DNA of 64,000 nt from Apiotrichum sp. Y4204 (GCA_025531455.1 JAMYHL010000012.1:434001-498000), one strand, 5' to 3'. Counted from the first letter of the stretch, positions 22,770 through 32,780 are shown. Notes: generated from the sequence alone by a model not told the origin. A program made the numbers and translations.

Positions 22770-23130
22770 ATGCCCAACCTTCAGCTCTCACAAGACGAAG
22801 CAGTGCGTACGGTCGACGATCGACAGCCCCCTTTCGCCGCTGATCACGTCCGATGATGATTGCCGCCAGAATCATTGAAAACGCCAAGATGAACCTGAAG
22901 GCACTTGGACGCGATATTCCTGACTGGGCCAACAATTGGGACCTCGACCGTGAATTCGTGGTTTATGAAGTCCTTATTTGCATTGCCAAGCTGTTCGACC
23001 TTTCAGCGGATATCGTCTGCCCAGGTGCTAATAACCACCTTACTCGTGGCCTACAGGTTTAGGCTGCTGGGAGAAGCAAGCACGCTACGAGCTGTTTCTT
23101 AGTGTTCATACGGTGCACGCCGCCTTGTAA
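22770..23130 (+). CDS. Small paralog family member 2 (80 aa)
   Basis: Read as exons 22770-22802, 22889-23024 and 23057-23130, summing to 243 nt (80 aa). Exon 1 is MPNLQLSQDEA. The block VYEVLICIAKLFDLSADIVC runs up to a 32-nt intron that splits the PG codon pair and continues GLGCWEKQARYELF. Without that intron the frame ends early. The acceptor of intron 1 is less certain: the sequence just upstream (IIENAK in the exon 2 frame) aligns well with member 3 but cannot be joined in phase by a GT-AG intron. The first junction may therefore be misread, or the gene may be decaying. It lacks the long basic tail of member 3. Confidence 0.55.
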
Positions 23131-23508
23131 GTGGAAAGGGTGCTCATCTAAGCAACGCGGTGCTGACGCGATAAAAAGACGGTTCCCTCGGTCAACAGCA
23201 GCAGCTCGATTCCCCCACACAGTCTCTCGAGGAAAGTCGCGCAAGGCTCATAGCCCATACTCATACTATACGATGTAGTGCATCATGCAGCAGATCTCTG
23301 TGCATGTTGATGATGCTGGCTTCCTTCCTTCGCCGGTGAGCGAGATCGGTTTGATGGGGTGAATGCGCTTAGGTGAGCCTCCAGAGTGTCTTCCCTCTCA
23401 ACCATTAGATGTTCCTTCCGCTCATTCTTGCATCTCTTCTTCTCTCCATTCTTGCCCACTATCATCAACCAAGAGTGAGTTTCGTACCCGGACTCTCTAA
23501 ACCCTCAG
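23131..23508. other. Spacer between tandem members 2 and 3
   Basis: 378 bp, same orientation on both sides. T/C-rich leader (TCTTCTTCTCTCC) shortly before the member 3 start. No gene. Confidence 0.5.
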
Positions 23509-24283
23509 ATGTCGCTCCCCTGGAAGCCAAACCCCGGCGTGACCGAGGACGAAGCCGTAGGTGTTTGGAACAACAACCTTCTAAAACCAGCTCGCGATCG
23601 GCGGTGCCCTCATCAACCTGGCCCTCGCGCACAAGGAAGCCATCGCCGTCAAGATTCCCTCCTCGCCCAATCCAGGCGGCACGGTCGATAACGTGCTCTT
23701 CGTGATCGCCGACATGTTCCAGCTTAGCCCCGATCTCGTGCGTCCTGGCGAGGGGCTGAAGAGGAAGCGTATCATGGAGATAGTGATGGAGGAAAAGGGG
23801 AAGAAGGTCGAGGCCTCTGTCGTCGCACCCGAGGAACCTGCTCCTAAGAAGAAAGCAAAGAAGCCACCTGCTAAGAAGGACAAGGAGAAGGCTGTGGCCA
23901 AGGAGAAGGGGAAAGAGAAGGAGAAGGAGAAGGTGCCATCGCCCGCAGCCCAGGCGCAAAACTCGACCGCACCGACCGGCGACGCGTCGTCGGCCAAGTC
24001 GAAACCTTCCAAGTCTCTTCCGACCAACTCGACTGCTCCCAAGCCCACCGCCGTCAAGAAGCCGGCTCCCAAGAAGACATCCACGACTGCGAAGAAGGTC
24101 CCGTCTGGATCCTCCACCCCCACCCCCCAATGGCGTACGGCCGTGAGAGAGCCTTCACTGGCTAGCTCCGCGCCAAGCGGCAGCGAAGACTTCGAAGTTC
24201 TTAATCCAGGCCCCAACGTTACGCCTTCCGGTACAAAGCCTACTGGACAGCCTTTCGCTCCCTCGTACTGGCAGTCTCTTTAA
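23509..24283 (+). CDS. Small paralog family member 3 with lysine-rich tail (246 aa)
   Basis: Exons 23509-23556 and 23591-24283 over a 34-nt phase-0 intron. Exon 1 is MSLPWKPNPGVTEDEA. Exon 2 starts LAIGGALINLALAHKEAIAV, then the family block VDNVLFVIADMFQLSPDLVR and PGEGLKRKRIMEIV. The remaining ~170 residues are a low-complexity, strongly basic region (PKKKAKKPPAKKDKEKA, KEKEKEKVPSP, VKKPAPKKTS), ending in a Ser/Pro/Gly-rich segment. The tail resembles linker-histone-like or nucleolar basic tails, suggesting nuclear or nucleic-acid binding. No enzymatic domain is seen. This is the longest family member and may be the ancestral form. Confidence 0.75.
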
Positions 24284-25036
24284 CATCGTCAACTCCGATC
24301 GAAAAGATCTCAATGGCAGGACCCCTATGGTCGTTATTGTCATCATCTCCATTTCGATCCATCTTTGTACTTTCAGCTCAGTCCTCGTGTCGTTGGACTC
24401 CCTTTGTGTATGTTTGTATGCGCGCTCTACATGAGAGTTTCTCGCCCTAGTGTTCCAATGTCTCATGTCATCATCAGTCACCGTTTCCTTGGGCGCCACA
24501 GTCAATGTTAAAGTGGCAACTTCACCCATCCGGTCAATAAGATAGCCTCTTGCACTGTATACCCGGGATACCCCTGCCGCTACCCCTGTGTTATTAACAC
24601 TATCACCGTGGTTGGCGGGAGGCCAGACTGAACTGCTTCCAAAAAGGTAGCTCTCAGCGCCCTGCCCGCGTTTCTTCCCGAGACGCTTCCAGACTGGCTT
24701 ATTTGTACTCGGACTTCGCTTCAGAATAGTCGGCCCCGCTGTGTTATGGCACCATATACTACCGAGGTAATATAGCCAATACAGCGTTGCCAGTCACCCC
24801 CGCCCTTCGCCCCCTCACAACCAGCCAACCACCCAGTTGCCATCGGGAATCGAACCCGGGTCAGGTAAGCTGTTTGTTTCGTGGGTTCAGACCGCTGAGC
24901 CAAACGAGATGAACGAAAATAGGACAGGGGGGTTTGCATAGTGATTTTACTGCATCAATATCGAAGATAATACGCCATTCTTATGGGATGGTGAATGACG
25001 AATTCAGATCAAGACTCGGAATCTGCGACACTTCGC
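24284..25036. other. Convergent spacer with tRNA-like relic
   Basis: 753 bp between the 3' ends of member 3 (plus) and the AA14-type gene (minus). It contains a tRNA-like element at about 24836-24905; otherwise no feature. Confidence 0.5.
24836..24905 (-). tRNA. tRNA-like sequence, probably degenerate
   Basis: On the minus strand there is a good A box (TGGCTCAGCGG, 24892-24902) and a good B box (GGTTCGATTCC, 24846-24856) at a spacing normal for an intron-free tRNA. The T-arm folds with one mismatch. The acceptor strands do not pair (3' strand TGGCAAC has no GTTGCCA partner upstream), and no clean anticodon stem can be drawn. It is best read as a tRNA relic or a polymerase III box pair without a working tRNA. 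Confidence 0.35.
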
Positions 25037-25964
25037 TTACTTCTTCGAGATGGCGTCGTTCTGAGCGCCATCGGGGAATCCAAAGCGCATGTTGTATGTG
25101 GGCAGAGGGTCGTCCTTCTGGCGCTCGATGGTGTTGCCCTCGCCCATGAACACAATAATCGGGTTCTTGGGGCCCTTGACGCACTTGGACTGGTCCTTGT
25201 GGCAGTCAACGGGGCGCTTGGAGGGGCCGACCTTGTTGTTGTTGTTGACCTGTCCAGTGACCTTGCAGCGGAAGAGATTGTTGTAAATCTCGTGCGCGAG
25301 GCCGCCGGCAGGCGTGTCGACGGGCCGGTACCCGAGATGCAGCCAGTTCCAGGTACACAGGCAGCCCTCTGGCGGGCAGGCGGGCATGCCTGCCGGAATC
25401 TTGTAGTCGGTCAGGCGCGTCCATGGCGAGAGGTAGTTGACCGAGATGACGGTAAAATCTGTGCTCTTGACAGTGTTCACGTCCGAGGTGTACGCGATGG
25501 CAAAGGCTGTGCCGCCAAACTTCTTAATGTCGATCGGCTGGCCGTACACCTGGAGGTTGTGGGGCGCGTTGTTGTTGGGCTGCTCGGCCTTGAGGAACTT
25601 TGGGAGCTCAGACTTTTCGCCCGGGTGCCGGTACGACGTGTAGCCGCGGTTTGCGCCCAGCTCGACAGTCGTAACGCTGCCAGATTTGAGCTCAAGGAAC
25701 GCGCCTGGCGCCGGCGGATGGTCCGTGAGCCCGTTGCCGAGCCAGCGTTTGTAGTTGGCGTTGTACGACTCGCGGATGGGACGCACAGGGACGCTGTTGG
25801 AGTACGCGCTTCCGCCATTCTCCTTGAAGTCGAAGCCAAAGAGAGATGGGTGCCAGGCGCCAACGCTACATGTTAGCAAAGGAGATGAGGCAATATGCCA
25901 CTTACTGGGCGTCGGCAAGAGTGGCCAGAAAGGCTGTGGCGGCGACGAGAGATAGGGCGACCAT
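25037..25964 (-). CDS. Secreted lytic polysaccharide monooxygenase, AA14-type
   Basis: Two exons, 25906-25964 and 25037-25865, give 295 aa. Residues 1-19 are a signal peptide (MVALSLVAATAFLATLADA). Cleavage would expose His20, whose codon is split by the intron (CA|C). A free N-terminal histidine is required for the copper histidine brace of all LPMOs. The mature start HVGAWHPSLFGFDF and later segments (FAIAYTSDVNTVKSTDF, SPWTRLTDYKIPAGMPACP, CLCTWNWLH, YNNLFRCKVTG, GFPDGAQND) match what I recall of AA14 proteins, reported as xylan-acting copper oxygenases of fungi. Several paired cysteines are visible (PACPPEGCLC, FRC, VDC, SKC). The family call is from remembered motifs; substrate is inferred only. 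A TATA box precedes the gene. Confidence 0.8.
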
Positions 25965-26982
25965 TGTTGCTGTGGTGAGAGCGTCGAGGAAGCTGGCGAT
26001 AATGCCTCAAAGGTGACCACATCCCCTGCCTTTTATACACATACGACGAGACATTTATTGCAGACCAGGCTGACTGGATTGAGTGTTGTGGCAGTCACCG
26101 GACGTGGTCGAGGGAGGAGACAGATCTCCGCGTTCCATTGTTCCGCGAAACCTTAGGTCTGGTGAAAGCACCGTCAATGCCCAAAGAAGAAGGAGGAGTT
26201 CTCGGACGCTTAATAAGGGTAGCTAGCCTCAAACGCTTCCCTCCGTTCGGTCCACATTAATCTGCGTCGGCCGGACGTGGTTGTTCGCGTCATCTGTTCT
26301 CATCCGCGCACTTGGGCAAAAAAATGTTCCCGAGCAAAGGTCCGTTTCCCTGTTACGCTCCCTTAATAGCCACGGAGAGTTCTGAGTACCGTTGGGATAT
26401 CCATCTTCACGAGCCGCTTCCAAGGCAGTGTGTAGGGTTTGGCAATCCTTCACGAAGGCGCTTGACCTGCAAGTACTCAGCAATTGCCATTCAGAGTGGA
26501 ACAGCCTCCCGAAATTTGGGTTAAAGCTGCCCACCGGTTTTTGAGATTTAAGCTCAGTTTCAATACTGGAAACACACTCGATCCAGCAACTGTATTTGCC
26601 CGTTCAGAGTGTGGTTCTTTCGATTGGAACGCGCAGTCGTATATGTACCCTGTACCCCACGGTGTTCCTCAAGAGTGACGCGCAGTATGATGACCCCTCA
26701 GACAACGAGATTCAGCAGATGAGCGCAGCCAAGACGGAATGCTCCGGAGTTTCTAATCCATAACGGGCACTGAAAGTCTCAGCTACCGGTAAGTTGCACC
26801 ACTTGGACACTGCTGCCACATTAATCCTGTGTCTGCATCTGCGACCGTTGCATCAGATGCGGCGTCGGAGAACATCCCGGTGCCTCTGTCAAGCACATGA
26901 CACGACCTACAGTAGCTCCAGATCGGAAGGTTAGTTCAAGATTGTGCATTGTTCGAGTATCCACAATTAGTCCAAACCCTAT
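25965..26982. other. AA14-gene promoter and NUP 3' flank
   Basis: About 1 kb between two minus-strand secretory genes. It holds the TATA box at 26030-26037. No other gene supported. Confidence 0.45.
26030..26037 (-). promoter_or_regulatory. TATA box of the AA14-type gene
   Basis: Consensus TATAAAAG on the minus strand, 66-73 nt upstream of the start codon at 25964. A strong TATA is typical of inducible rather than housekeeping genes. Confidence 0.65.
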
Positions 26983-28360
26983 TCACGATCGACTAGCCAC
27001 GAAGAGAACGTAGCGAGCGGCGGCGATGAGCGCGGCCTCCTCCCTCGTCAAGAGTGTGAAGAATGTCCGCATTGTGCCGCCACCCAGCCTGCGGCTCCAC
27101 GCCCTTGGCGTACTTCGAGTCCCACTCCTTTATGATATTGTCGACGATTGGCTTGCCTGCAATAAATATGTTTTCGACACTGGGGAGGAACCCGCCCTGG
27201 GGCGCGATGAATGCCTCGTACGCGCCGACATTGGGTGGCGCGCGATCAAAATCCGCGGCGGTGCGCATGAGGATCACGCGCGAAAAGTCCATCCGGCCGG
27301 CCTTGTGCATGCGGACCATGGCCTCGAACGACGCATTGTCCTCTTGCGCCGTGAACGCGTACTCGCCCGTACCATTTGTCCAGATCTTGGTAATGTTCCC
27401 AAATGCCTCCGAGAGCAGCGTGCCCGCAAAGTAGACGTCTGATGTCGAGACGTCTCCGTATATCACTGTTGGAGGTTGGTTCGCCGGCGCATAGTCGTAC
27501 TTTAAGCGGTACGCGGCGGCCGTGGAGCTGTCATTGAGTTTAATGCCGTCTAGGTACGATCGGGCCGAGTCTCGGAGGTTGGTATTGAGCTAGGATCAAT
27601 CTCAGCATTGGGGGTCGGATACTTACCTCAAACACCTCGGTGCCGTAGATGTCACCTGCAGGCTGGCCCGGACCTGTGGAGTCCTTGAGCCAGTACCCGG
27701 TCGTCCAGTTGCTGGGGATCTGGCGCGCATCGAGCTCGTATGCGAGCGCAACTTGAATTGCGTAACGAGCCAATCCGACGGTGCCGAGAGTGCCCATGTA
27801 CGGGTTGACGCCTGCGATACCGCCCACGAGGCTGTCTGTCAGTTTCCCCACAATCTTGCCCCAAATACATCCCACTTTCCATTGCCTCTCCTACTCACAA
27901 GTACGTCTGGGTGAGCTTGAACCGGTCACTGATGAGCAGCGACGACATGGTCACAGCGGCATTGATCTCGCCCTCGCCGGTGATGATCTGGCAGATGGAG
28001 CCTTCCTCGTTACAGTGTACGTCGGGATAGCGCTGCGACAGCCCGGGAAGAGTGATGTTGCGGGTAAGGTTGATGCGCGTCGTCCACACGTCCTCGGGGT
28101 CGAACATTCTGCACATTAGCCAGGGATATACCGCTCACGTACGATACGAGGAAGACCTTGGGGGCGATCACATCCTTATCGCCGGCACAGTGTCCACCGC
28201 CGCAGTGTCCGTGGTCGTTGCCGCCATGGCCGTGGTCCTTATCGCCGTGGCCTTTGTCATGCTTCTCGTTCCCGCGTTCATCGAGCTCGGTGGGGAGACC
28301 GGAAGCCAGAGTGGAGAGAAGCAGTGCCACGGGAGCCAGGGCTGCGAGGGAGAGACGCAT
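26983..28360 (-). CDS. Secreted purine nucleoside permease (NUP) family protein
   Basis: Starts at 28360 with signal-like MRLSLAALAPVALLLSTLAS, then a His/Asp/Gly-rich stretch (HDKGHGDKDHGHGG, GHCGGGHC). The NUP core follows across introns: VIAPKVFLVS, MFDPEDVWTTRINLTRNITL, TMSSLLISDRFKLTQTYF, LVGGIAGVNPYMGTLGTVG, PSNWTTGYWLKDSTGPGQP, DIYGTEVFE, GAYEAFIAPQGGFLPS and NIFIAGKPIVDNIIKEWD. These are characteristic of the purine nucleoside permease family, linked in fungi to nucleoside uptake or binding and related in fold to nucleoside phosphorylases. The very end is ambiguous. Read straight, it stops at 26993 in an odd Arg-rich tail; with a 40-nt intron (GTGGCG...GACGAG) it ends EEAALIAAARYVLFVASRS at 26983, which looks far more natural. 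TATA box upstream. Confidence 0.82.
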
Positions 28361-28884
28361 CGTGGAGAGAATCCGCTGATTGACATCCCACAGTTGCCGC
28401 GCCTGTTCTTTTATATCATGGTTGCTGCTCACTACCGGTTTTCATGTTTGTGCCGTCGTCAGTGTGAAACCTCATCGTGGTCAGCGGTCAGTTGACAAAC
28501 CGGTCAACCAAGTCTAAATCTGCTGTGAGCTCAGGACACAGATAACATGACCTAGGCGTTTAAATTCTAATACTAAAAATACATTCCCACACGCGTGAAA
28601 CGGATAAGAAGGCTGGTTAGTTACGGCAAGAAGGTCCCATCCACGCGGTAACCTCGGTCCTGGTGCGATGCTGTGAATCAGTGGTGAGTAGGAACTGCCC
28701 TGGCCACGAGCTTGTTCTCTTCGTTCTTATCTACAAGGCACGGCCGCTAGTGGAACGCTACGCGTGGTGTCACCGCTGTCACCGATACGGACTGATGGGA
28801 ACAAGAGTGCGGCTCGAATCAAGCTCCTTGTGTCAAGCACGAGACCTGCCTGCAAGTGATCTTAACGAGAGGAGTCTTGGCAGT
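28361..28884. other. NUP promoter region
   Basis: About 0.5 kb upstream of the NUP start and 3' of an unrecognised minus-strand gene. TATA at 28408-28415. No gene. Confidence 0.45.
28408..28415 (-). promoter_or_regulatory. TATA box of the NUP gene
   Basis: TATAAAAG on the minus strand, 48-55 nt upstream of the start codon at 28360; the same octamer as at the AA14-type gene. Confidence 0.65.
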
Positions 28885-29762
28885 CTATTCTTGGGACTGG
28901 AACCTTGAGGAGTGCCTTGGAGAGAGCCTTGAGGAGACAAGAACGCAAGTATTTTCTCGCTTGTTTGGAGAAGATTGCCTGTCGAGTATGAAGCCAGAGT
29001 TTACCATTGTGCCCTCTTCTCTGATCGCGCCGGGCGCAACCTGCATCCGCACGTCGGAGAGCGTCTCGCACAGCGCCGGGAGAGGTTGAGGGGTGGATGG
29101 GGAGACGCTTGTGTCAAAAGTTGGAAGGACTGGGATTGGCTTCACCATTGATAAGGGGTCAAGCGGGTGCGGAGCGATGCAGGGCTCGAAGTACAGGTTA
29201 TATGATGCCGATTGATGAGGTTGCAGATACGGAGAGATTTCTGGTGCAGTCGTAACGTTCAAAGCCCTGTGGTGTGTGGTGTGTCACAACGCCATATCCT
29301 CCGAGAGTGGAGCCTCCGATCGTTTGACAAGCGCCTCAAGAACGCCCCAGGACATACGAGTGCGAGCACCCTCCCGTCAGTGCACCACCCAATCTGCCAT
29401 CGGCCCGCGCCGTCCAGGGGTATAAGGGCGGCGAGGGCGGCGTCTGTCCAGAGTAGCCAAGAACGGAGCGGTGGTGGCGTCAGGTAAGGCGCTGACATCG
29501 ATGACATCGAGATGCGCCGGGCCGCCGCTGCCGCCGCCCCTGCCACTCTCAGGTACTTCTGCCTCCAGGCCTCCAGGCGCTGCGCCTGGGCCATGCTGGG
29601 CCAGTTGTTGCGATCGTTGCTCGCGTCCAACCGATCGTTGCTCGTATCAAACAGGTGGTGCGTCATGCCTACACAGTGCGCCACGGCGGTCTCAGCTCCT
29701 CGCCGCCCCCAGTGGCATGTGCCTCCGGGTCTCCGAAAGTGCATGTGCACGGCGAGCAGCAT
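28885..29762 (-). CDS. Unrecognised spliced gene
   Basis: Two long minus-strand frames join cleanly if a GTATGT...CCACAG intron (about 29275-29370) and a GTATCT...TTCGAG intron (about 29180-29230) are removed. The join reads WCTDGRVLALGFERYDC, then TRNLSPCIAPHPLDPLSM, and continues VKPIPVLPTFDTSVSP and ALCETLSDVRMQVAPG to TAG at 28885. The upstream part includes MAQAQRLEAWRQKYLR, an Ala run and TDAALAALIPLDGAGRWQ. The splice sites and residue composition look real, but I recognise no domain. The start is uncertain: an ATG around 29676 or further upstream is possible. It would be divergent from family member 4. Confidence 0.45.
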
Positions 29763-29919
29763 TCCGGGGGCGAGTATGTGGCTGATCTTGCCAAGTGCTG
29801 GCGAGGGTCATGCGCCAGCGACGTGCGGCGTGTCAGCTCTCTGTCGCCCGACTACATATATCAAACCGCCCAGTTGACTGACATTTTACCTCGCTCTCAC
29901 GTTTGCCACCCCACCGACC

Positions 29920-30198
29920 ATGGACACCAAGTGGAAGCACGACGCAAGGATCTCGCACGACGACGCGGTGGGTACACCCTGCAGAACGCGCTGACCGTAG
30001 ATGCTCGTCGCGGCCGCTGTGCTCGAGCTGGCAAAGAAGGACCGCACCGAGCTCGCACACCGCCTCCCGACGCGCGACTACCAGTTCTCATCCCCCGAGG
30101 AGACCGTCGACCACGTACTCGCGTACCTCGCCCAAGCGCTCGAGGTCGCCGCGCCCCCGTCTCAGCCGGTTGAGGAGCTGGACTGGACAGGCGCTTGA
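29920..30198 (+). CDS. Small paralog family member 4 (81 aa)
   Basis: Exons 29920-29967 and 30001-30198 over a 33-nt phase-0 intron (GTGGGT...CCGTAG). Exon 1 is MDTKWKHDARISHDDA: 16 codons like member 3, with Trp at the same position and the same acidic-acidic-Ala end at the intron. Exon 2 reads MLVAAAVLELAKKDRTELAH, then VDHVLAYLAQALEVAAPP, matching LAIGGALINLALAHKEAIAV and VDNVLFVIADMFQL of member 3 in order and spacing. It stops soon after the block and lacks a basic tail. No known function. Confidence 0.65.
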
Positions 30199-30359
30199 GG
30201 AGCTGTGGGAGACCCGCGCGGCCATGTGGATTGTACTGTTATTGAGTGTTCTCTTCGCCTTCCATCAGTGATGACATAGTGTTCCTATCAATATCGCCCG
30301 CAATACCACATATCGCAGCACGGCACTTCTTATTCCATTCACACAACACCGAAGCCAAT

Positions 30360-31184
30360 CTAGGGGAGCTCGGCAAACTTCCGGCCGGCATCAACGTACA
30401 GGCTAAGCGTGGCAAGGGTGCCGACAGCCCACGAGAGGGTGCGCGCGATACCCATGGCATCTGGAGTTAGCATGTCCCGGGGCAAGAGAGGACACGGAGC
30501 TGAACAACACTTGAAACAGCTCAACGGTCTCTACTCACTGTTGGTGCCCCAGATGTAGAGCACGTTGAACGCCACGCGCGAGCCGAGGTAGACGGCTGCG
30601 GCGGTGTTGAGCGTCTTGGTCGGGAGGCGCGCAAGGTTGCCGGCGACGATGGCCGCAGCGAAGAGGGGGAGGCCGCTGGGTGTGAGCAACGAACCGGGGA
30701 CGGTGCTGGCTGAGCACGGTCTGCTAGTAGACCGGACGGAAACTCACGCGAAGCCGTTGTCGTTGGCCTGCTCAGCACGCATGTACTGCTCCTGGTCCTC
30801 CAGCGAGAGGCCCTGCTCGCTTATGCTAGCGCGGCTCTTCTTGGGGTTCTGGCGTGAGTTTGAGGTTGAAAGTGCGGGAGACGGGCGCAGAGAGCTCAGA
30901 ACAAGGGGTCACCACCTCCGCGTTCAGTGTCCCCCATCGTCGCCGTCGTTACACTCACGGAAAAGTCGAAGCCGCTGGTGCCCGGGGAGTGCTTGGAGTT
31001 CAGCAGGCCGATAGCGTAGAAGTGCGGCGCGATACTGGGTGTAAGTTGAAGTGTCAGCCGGCGGTAGCGACAAACGTGCGCTGGCTGCGCAGCGACAAGA
31101 TCAGATTGGTACTCACGCCAGCACGAGCGCGGCGGGGACAGCATAGAAGCTGACGTTCTTTCCAGTCTGAAGGCCGGCAAACAT
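30360..31184 (-). CDS. MAPEG-family membrane protein
   Basis: Five exons from 31184 to TAG 30360: MFAGLQTGKNVSFYAVPAAL; IAPHFYAIGLLNSKHSPGTS; a basic segment NPKKSRASISEQGLSLEDQE with QYMRAEQANDNGF; LPLFAAAIVAGNLARLPTKT with LNTAAAVYLGSRVAFNVLYI; and ARTLSWAVGTLATLSLYVDA. The order (first helix, then ...R..RAxxNxxEx-like QYMRAEQANDNGF, then ARxxH-position helices, then RxxxW.G) fits the MAPEG fold of four membrane helices. MAPEG proteins conjugate glutathione or modify lipid hydroperoxides in the ER. Exact activity is not determinable. It is divergent from a TspO gene 349 bp away. Confidence 0.8.
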
Positions 31185-31532
31185 AGTGAGGACGAGGTGA
31201 GTGATGAGGAAGGAGAATGACAAACGAAGCGAGATGCGTGAGATGCGTCTAGAACGTGCTAACTTGACCACGGTGGCATCGTTGTAGACCTGTACTCGGC
31301 ACTTGGTTGACCCGTACGTCAATGGCTGAAGGGCTGTTGGCTGGTTTGGGGGTGTTGCGGTTGCTGTGGTTGCCGTCGTTGCCGTGGTGTTGCCATTCAT
31401 GACATCATCGCTGTCATCATCGCGACAACCTCCGCAGCTTCACGCGCTCCAAACACGCCGACAAGGATATAAGCGACCAACGCGCGCGCTTTTTGTCCTG
31501 CTTTTCACCTTACACTCATCTCACTCACCAGA
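31185..31532. other. Bidirectional promoter, MAPEG / TspO
   Basis: 348 bp shared upstream region. A TATAAG-like box at 31468-31473 lies about 60 nt upstream of the TspO start. Confidence 0.5.
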
Positions 31533-32160
31533 ATGGTAGCACTTCCCGAGACCCTTCTCACCATCGCGCGCATCCCCGCCCTCGCCGGTAAGTCTACAAG
31601 TCGTCCTGCCCAGCGCTAACGTCCAGTCGGCCTTCCCATTGGCCTCGGCGCGCTCGTGGGCTACACGACCAACACCAACACTGCATGGTACGACAGCCTC
31701 AAGCAGCCTCCTGGAAACCCGCCCAAGTGGGCGTTTGGCCCCGTGTGGTCGATCCTGTACGGAATGATGGGCTACGCGTCGCATCTCATGGTCGAGGTCT
31801 ATGACAAGAACCTCCACCCCATCGCTGACCAGGCTGGCGAGGCCCTGGGCCAGTACTACGTCCAGCTGGGTCTCAACCTTGCCTGGATGCCGCTGTTCTT
31901 CACCGCCAAGCAGCCGACCCTTGCCCTTGCCAACATTGGTGTCCTCACCGGCATGGTATGGAACATGACCTCCAAGGTCGCCGCGTTCCCTACCTCCGTG
32001 GACACCAGCCTCCTCCTCGCGCCGTACTGCGCCTGGCTCGGATACGCCACTTACCTCAACGCTGGCATTGTCTACCAGAACTGGAACCGCCCCCAGGTAA
32101 GTGACCGTGTCGATCTGCGATCGTGACTATGCTAATGAGCAGCTTGGCAAGAGCGCCTAA
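31533..32160 (+). CDS. TspO/MBR family membrane protein
   Basis: Exons 31533-31587, 31627-32096 and 32143-32160 sum to 543 nt (180 aa). The TspO signature is clear: WYDSLKQPPGNPPKWAFGPV, WSILYGMMGYASHL, LGLNLAWMPLFFTAKQP, then the final helices TSLLLAPYCAWLGYATYLNA and YQNWNR. Five hydrophobic helices are predicted. TspO proteins bind porphyrins and sterols and are tied to tetrapyrrole handling and oxidative stress, in mitochondria or the ER. The last exon adds just LGKSA. The PxWxFGPVW and WNxxxF-type motifs are intact. Confidence 0.93.
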
Positions 32161-32780
32161 GTAGATGTGTGGAGATCCTGAATATATGCACAAGAAGTAT
32201 CACCAACGAAGGCGTGTCGAGTCTGGCTGCACACTGATTCACCAAACATGGCTCCCGCCAGCACAAAAACTTATGGTTGTCGCTCTACCCAGGGCTCCAG
32301 TGAGGCGGCTCAAGGTAGTCAGAGAGAGGAAACAGTTACGCTCCTCTCCATGTCCTCTGATCTGATAGTTACATATCTATAACTGCGTATCTCGCTGGCC
32401 AGGCAACTCCGCATACCGAGATTCACCTGCATCGATCATCCCGCTTCGGCCGCCTTCTATCAATCATTCAATCATTGCGTCCTCCAATTTGCAGTGATTG
32501 ACCCCAATCTTCTAATCCATGATCCAGTCAAGGGCGCAACAGATTCCGATGTCACTCACATACACGATCTCATGCGAAGCGAGGCCAGGGGCGCAACCAC
32601 CATGTGCAGTTCAAATGGGCGAAGAAGGGGATGGTGTGAGCACACCTCTCGACTGATGGGCAGTGTCCGCTGAGTACATAACTCTCAAGTACACTGCGCT
32701 GTCCCCACACTCCTCTCTTCACTTCTCACACCTCATCATCCAACCTGCCTCACCTCTTCCTCCCCGCCCAGCCTCACGCC
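32161..32780. other. Spacer downstream of TspO
   Basis: 620 bp between TspO and small family member 5, both on the plus strand. AT-richer than its surroundings near 32380 and 32450-32530. No gene. Confidence 0.45.

Noticed and set aside
23509..24283. Linker histone H1 as identity of member 3
   Set aside because: The lysine-rich tail is histone-like, but the N-terminal part lacks the winged-helix signature and matches the neighbouring small genes instead.
31113..31400. Upstream Thr/Ala-rich extension of the MAPEG frame
   Set aside because: It arises from simple repeats (GTTGCCGTTG) in the shared promoter, and MFAGLQTGK at 31184 is the natural start.
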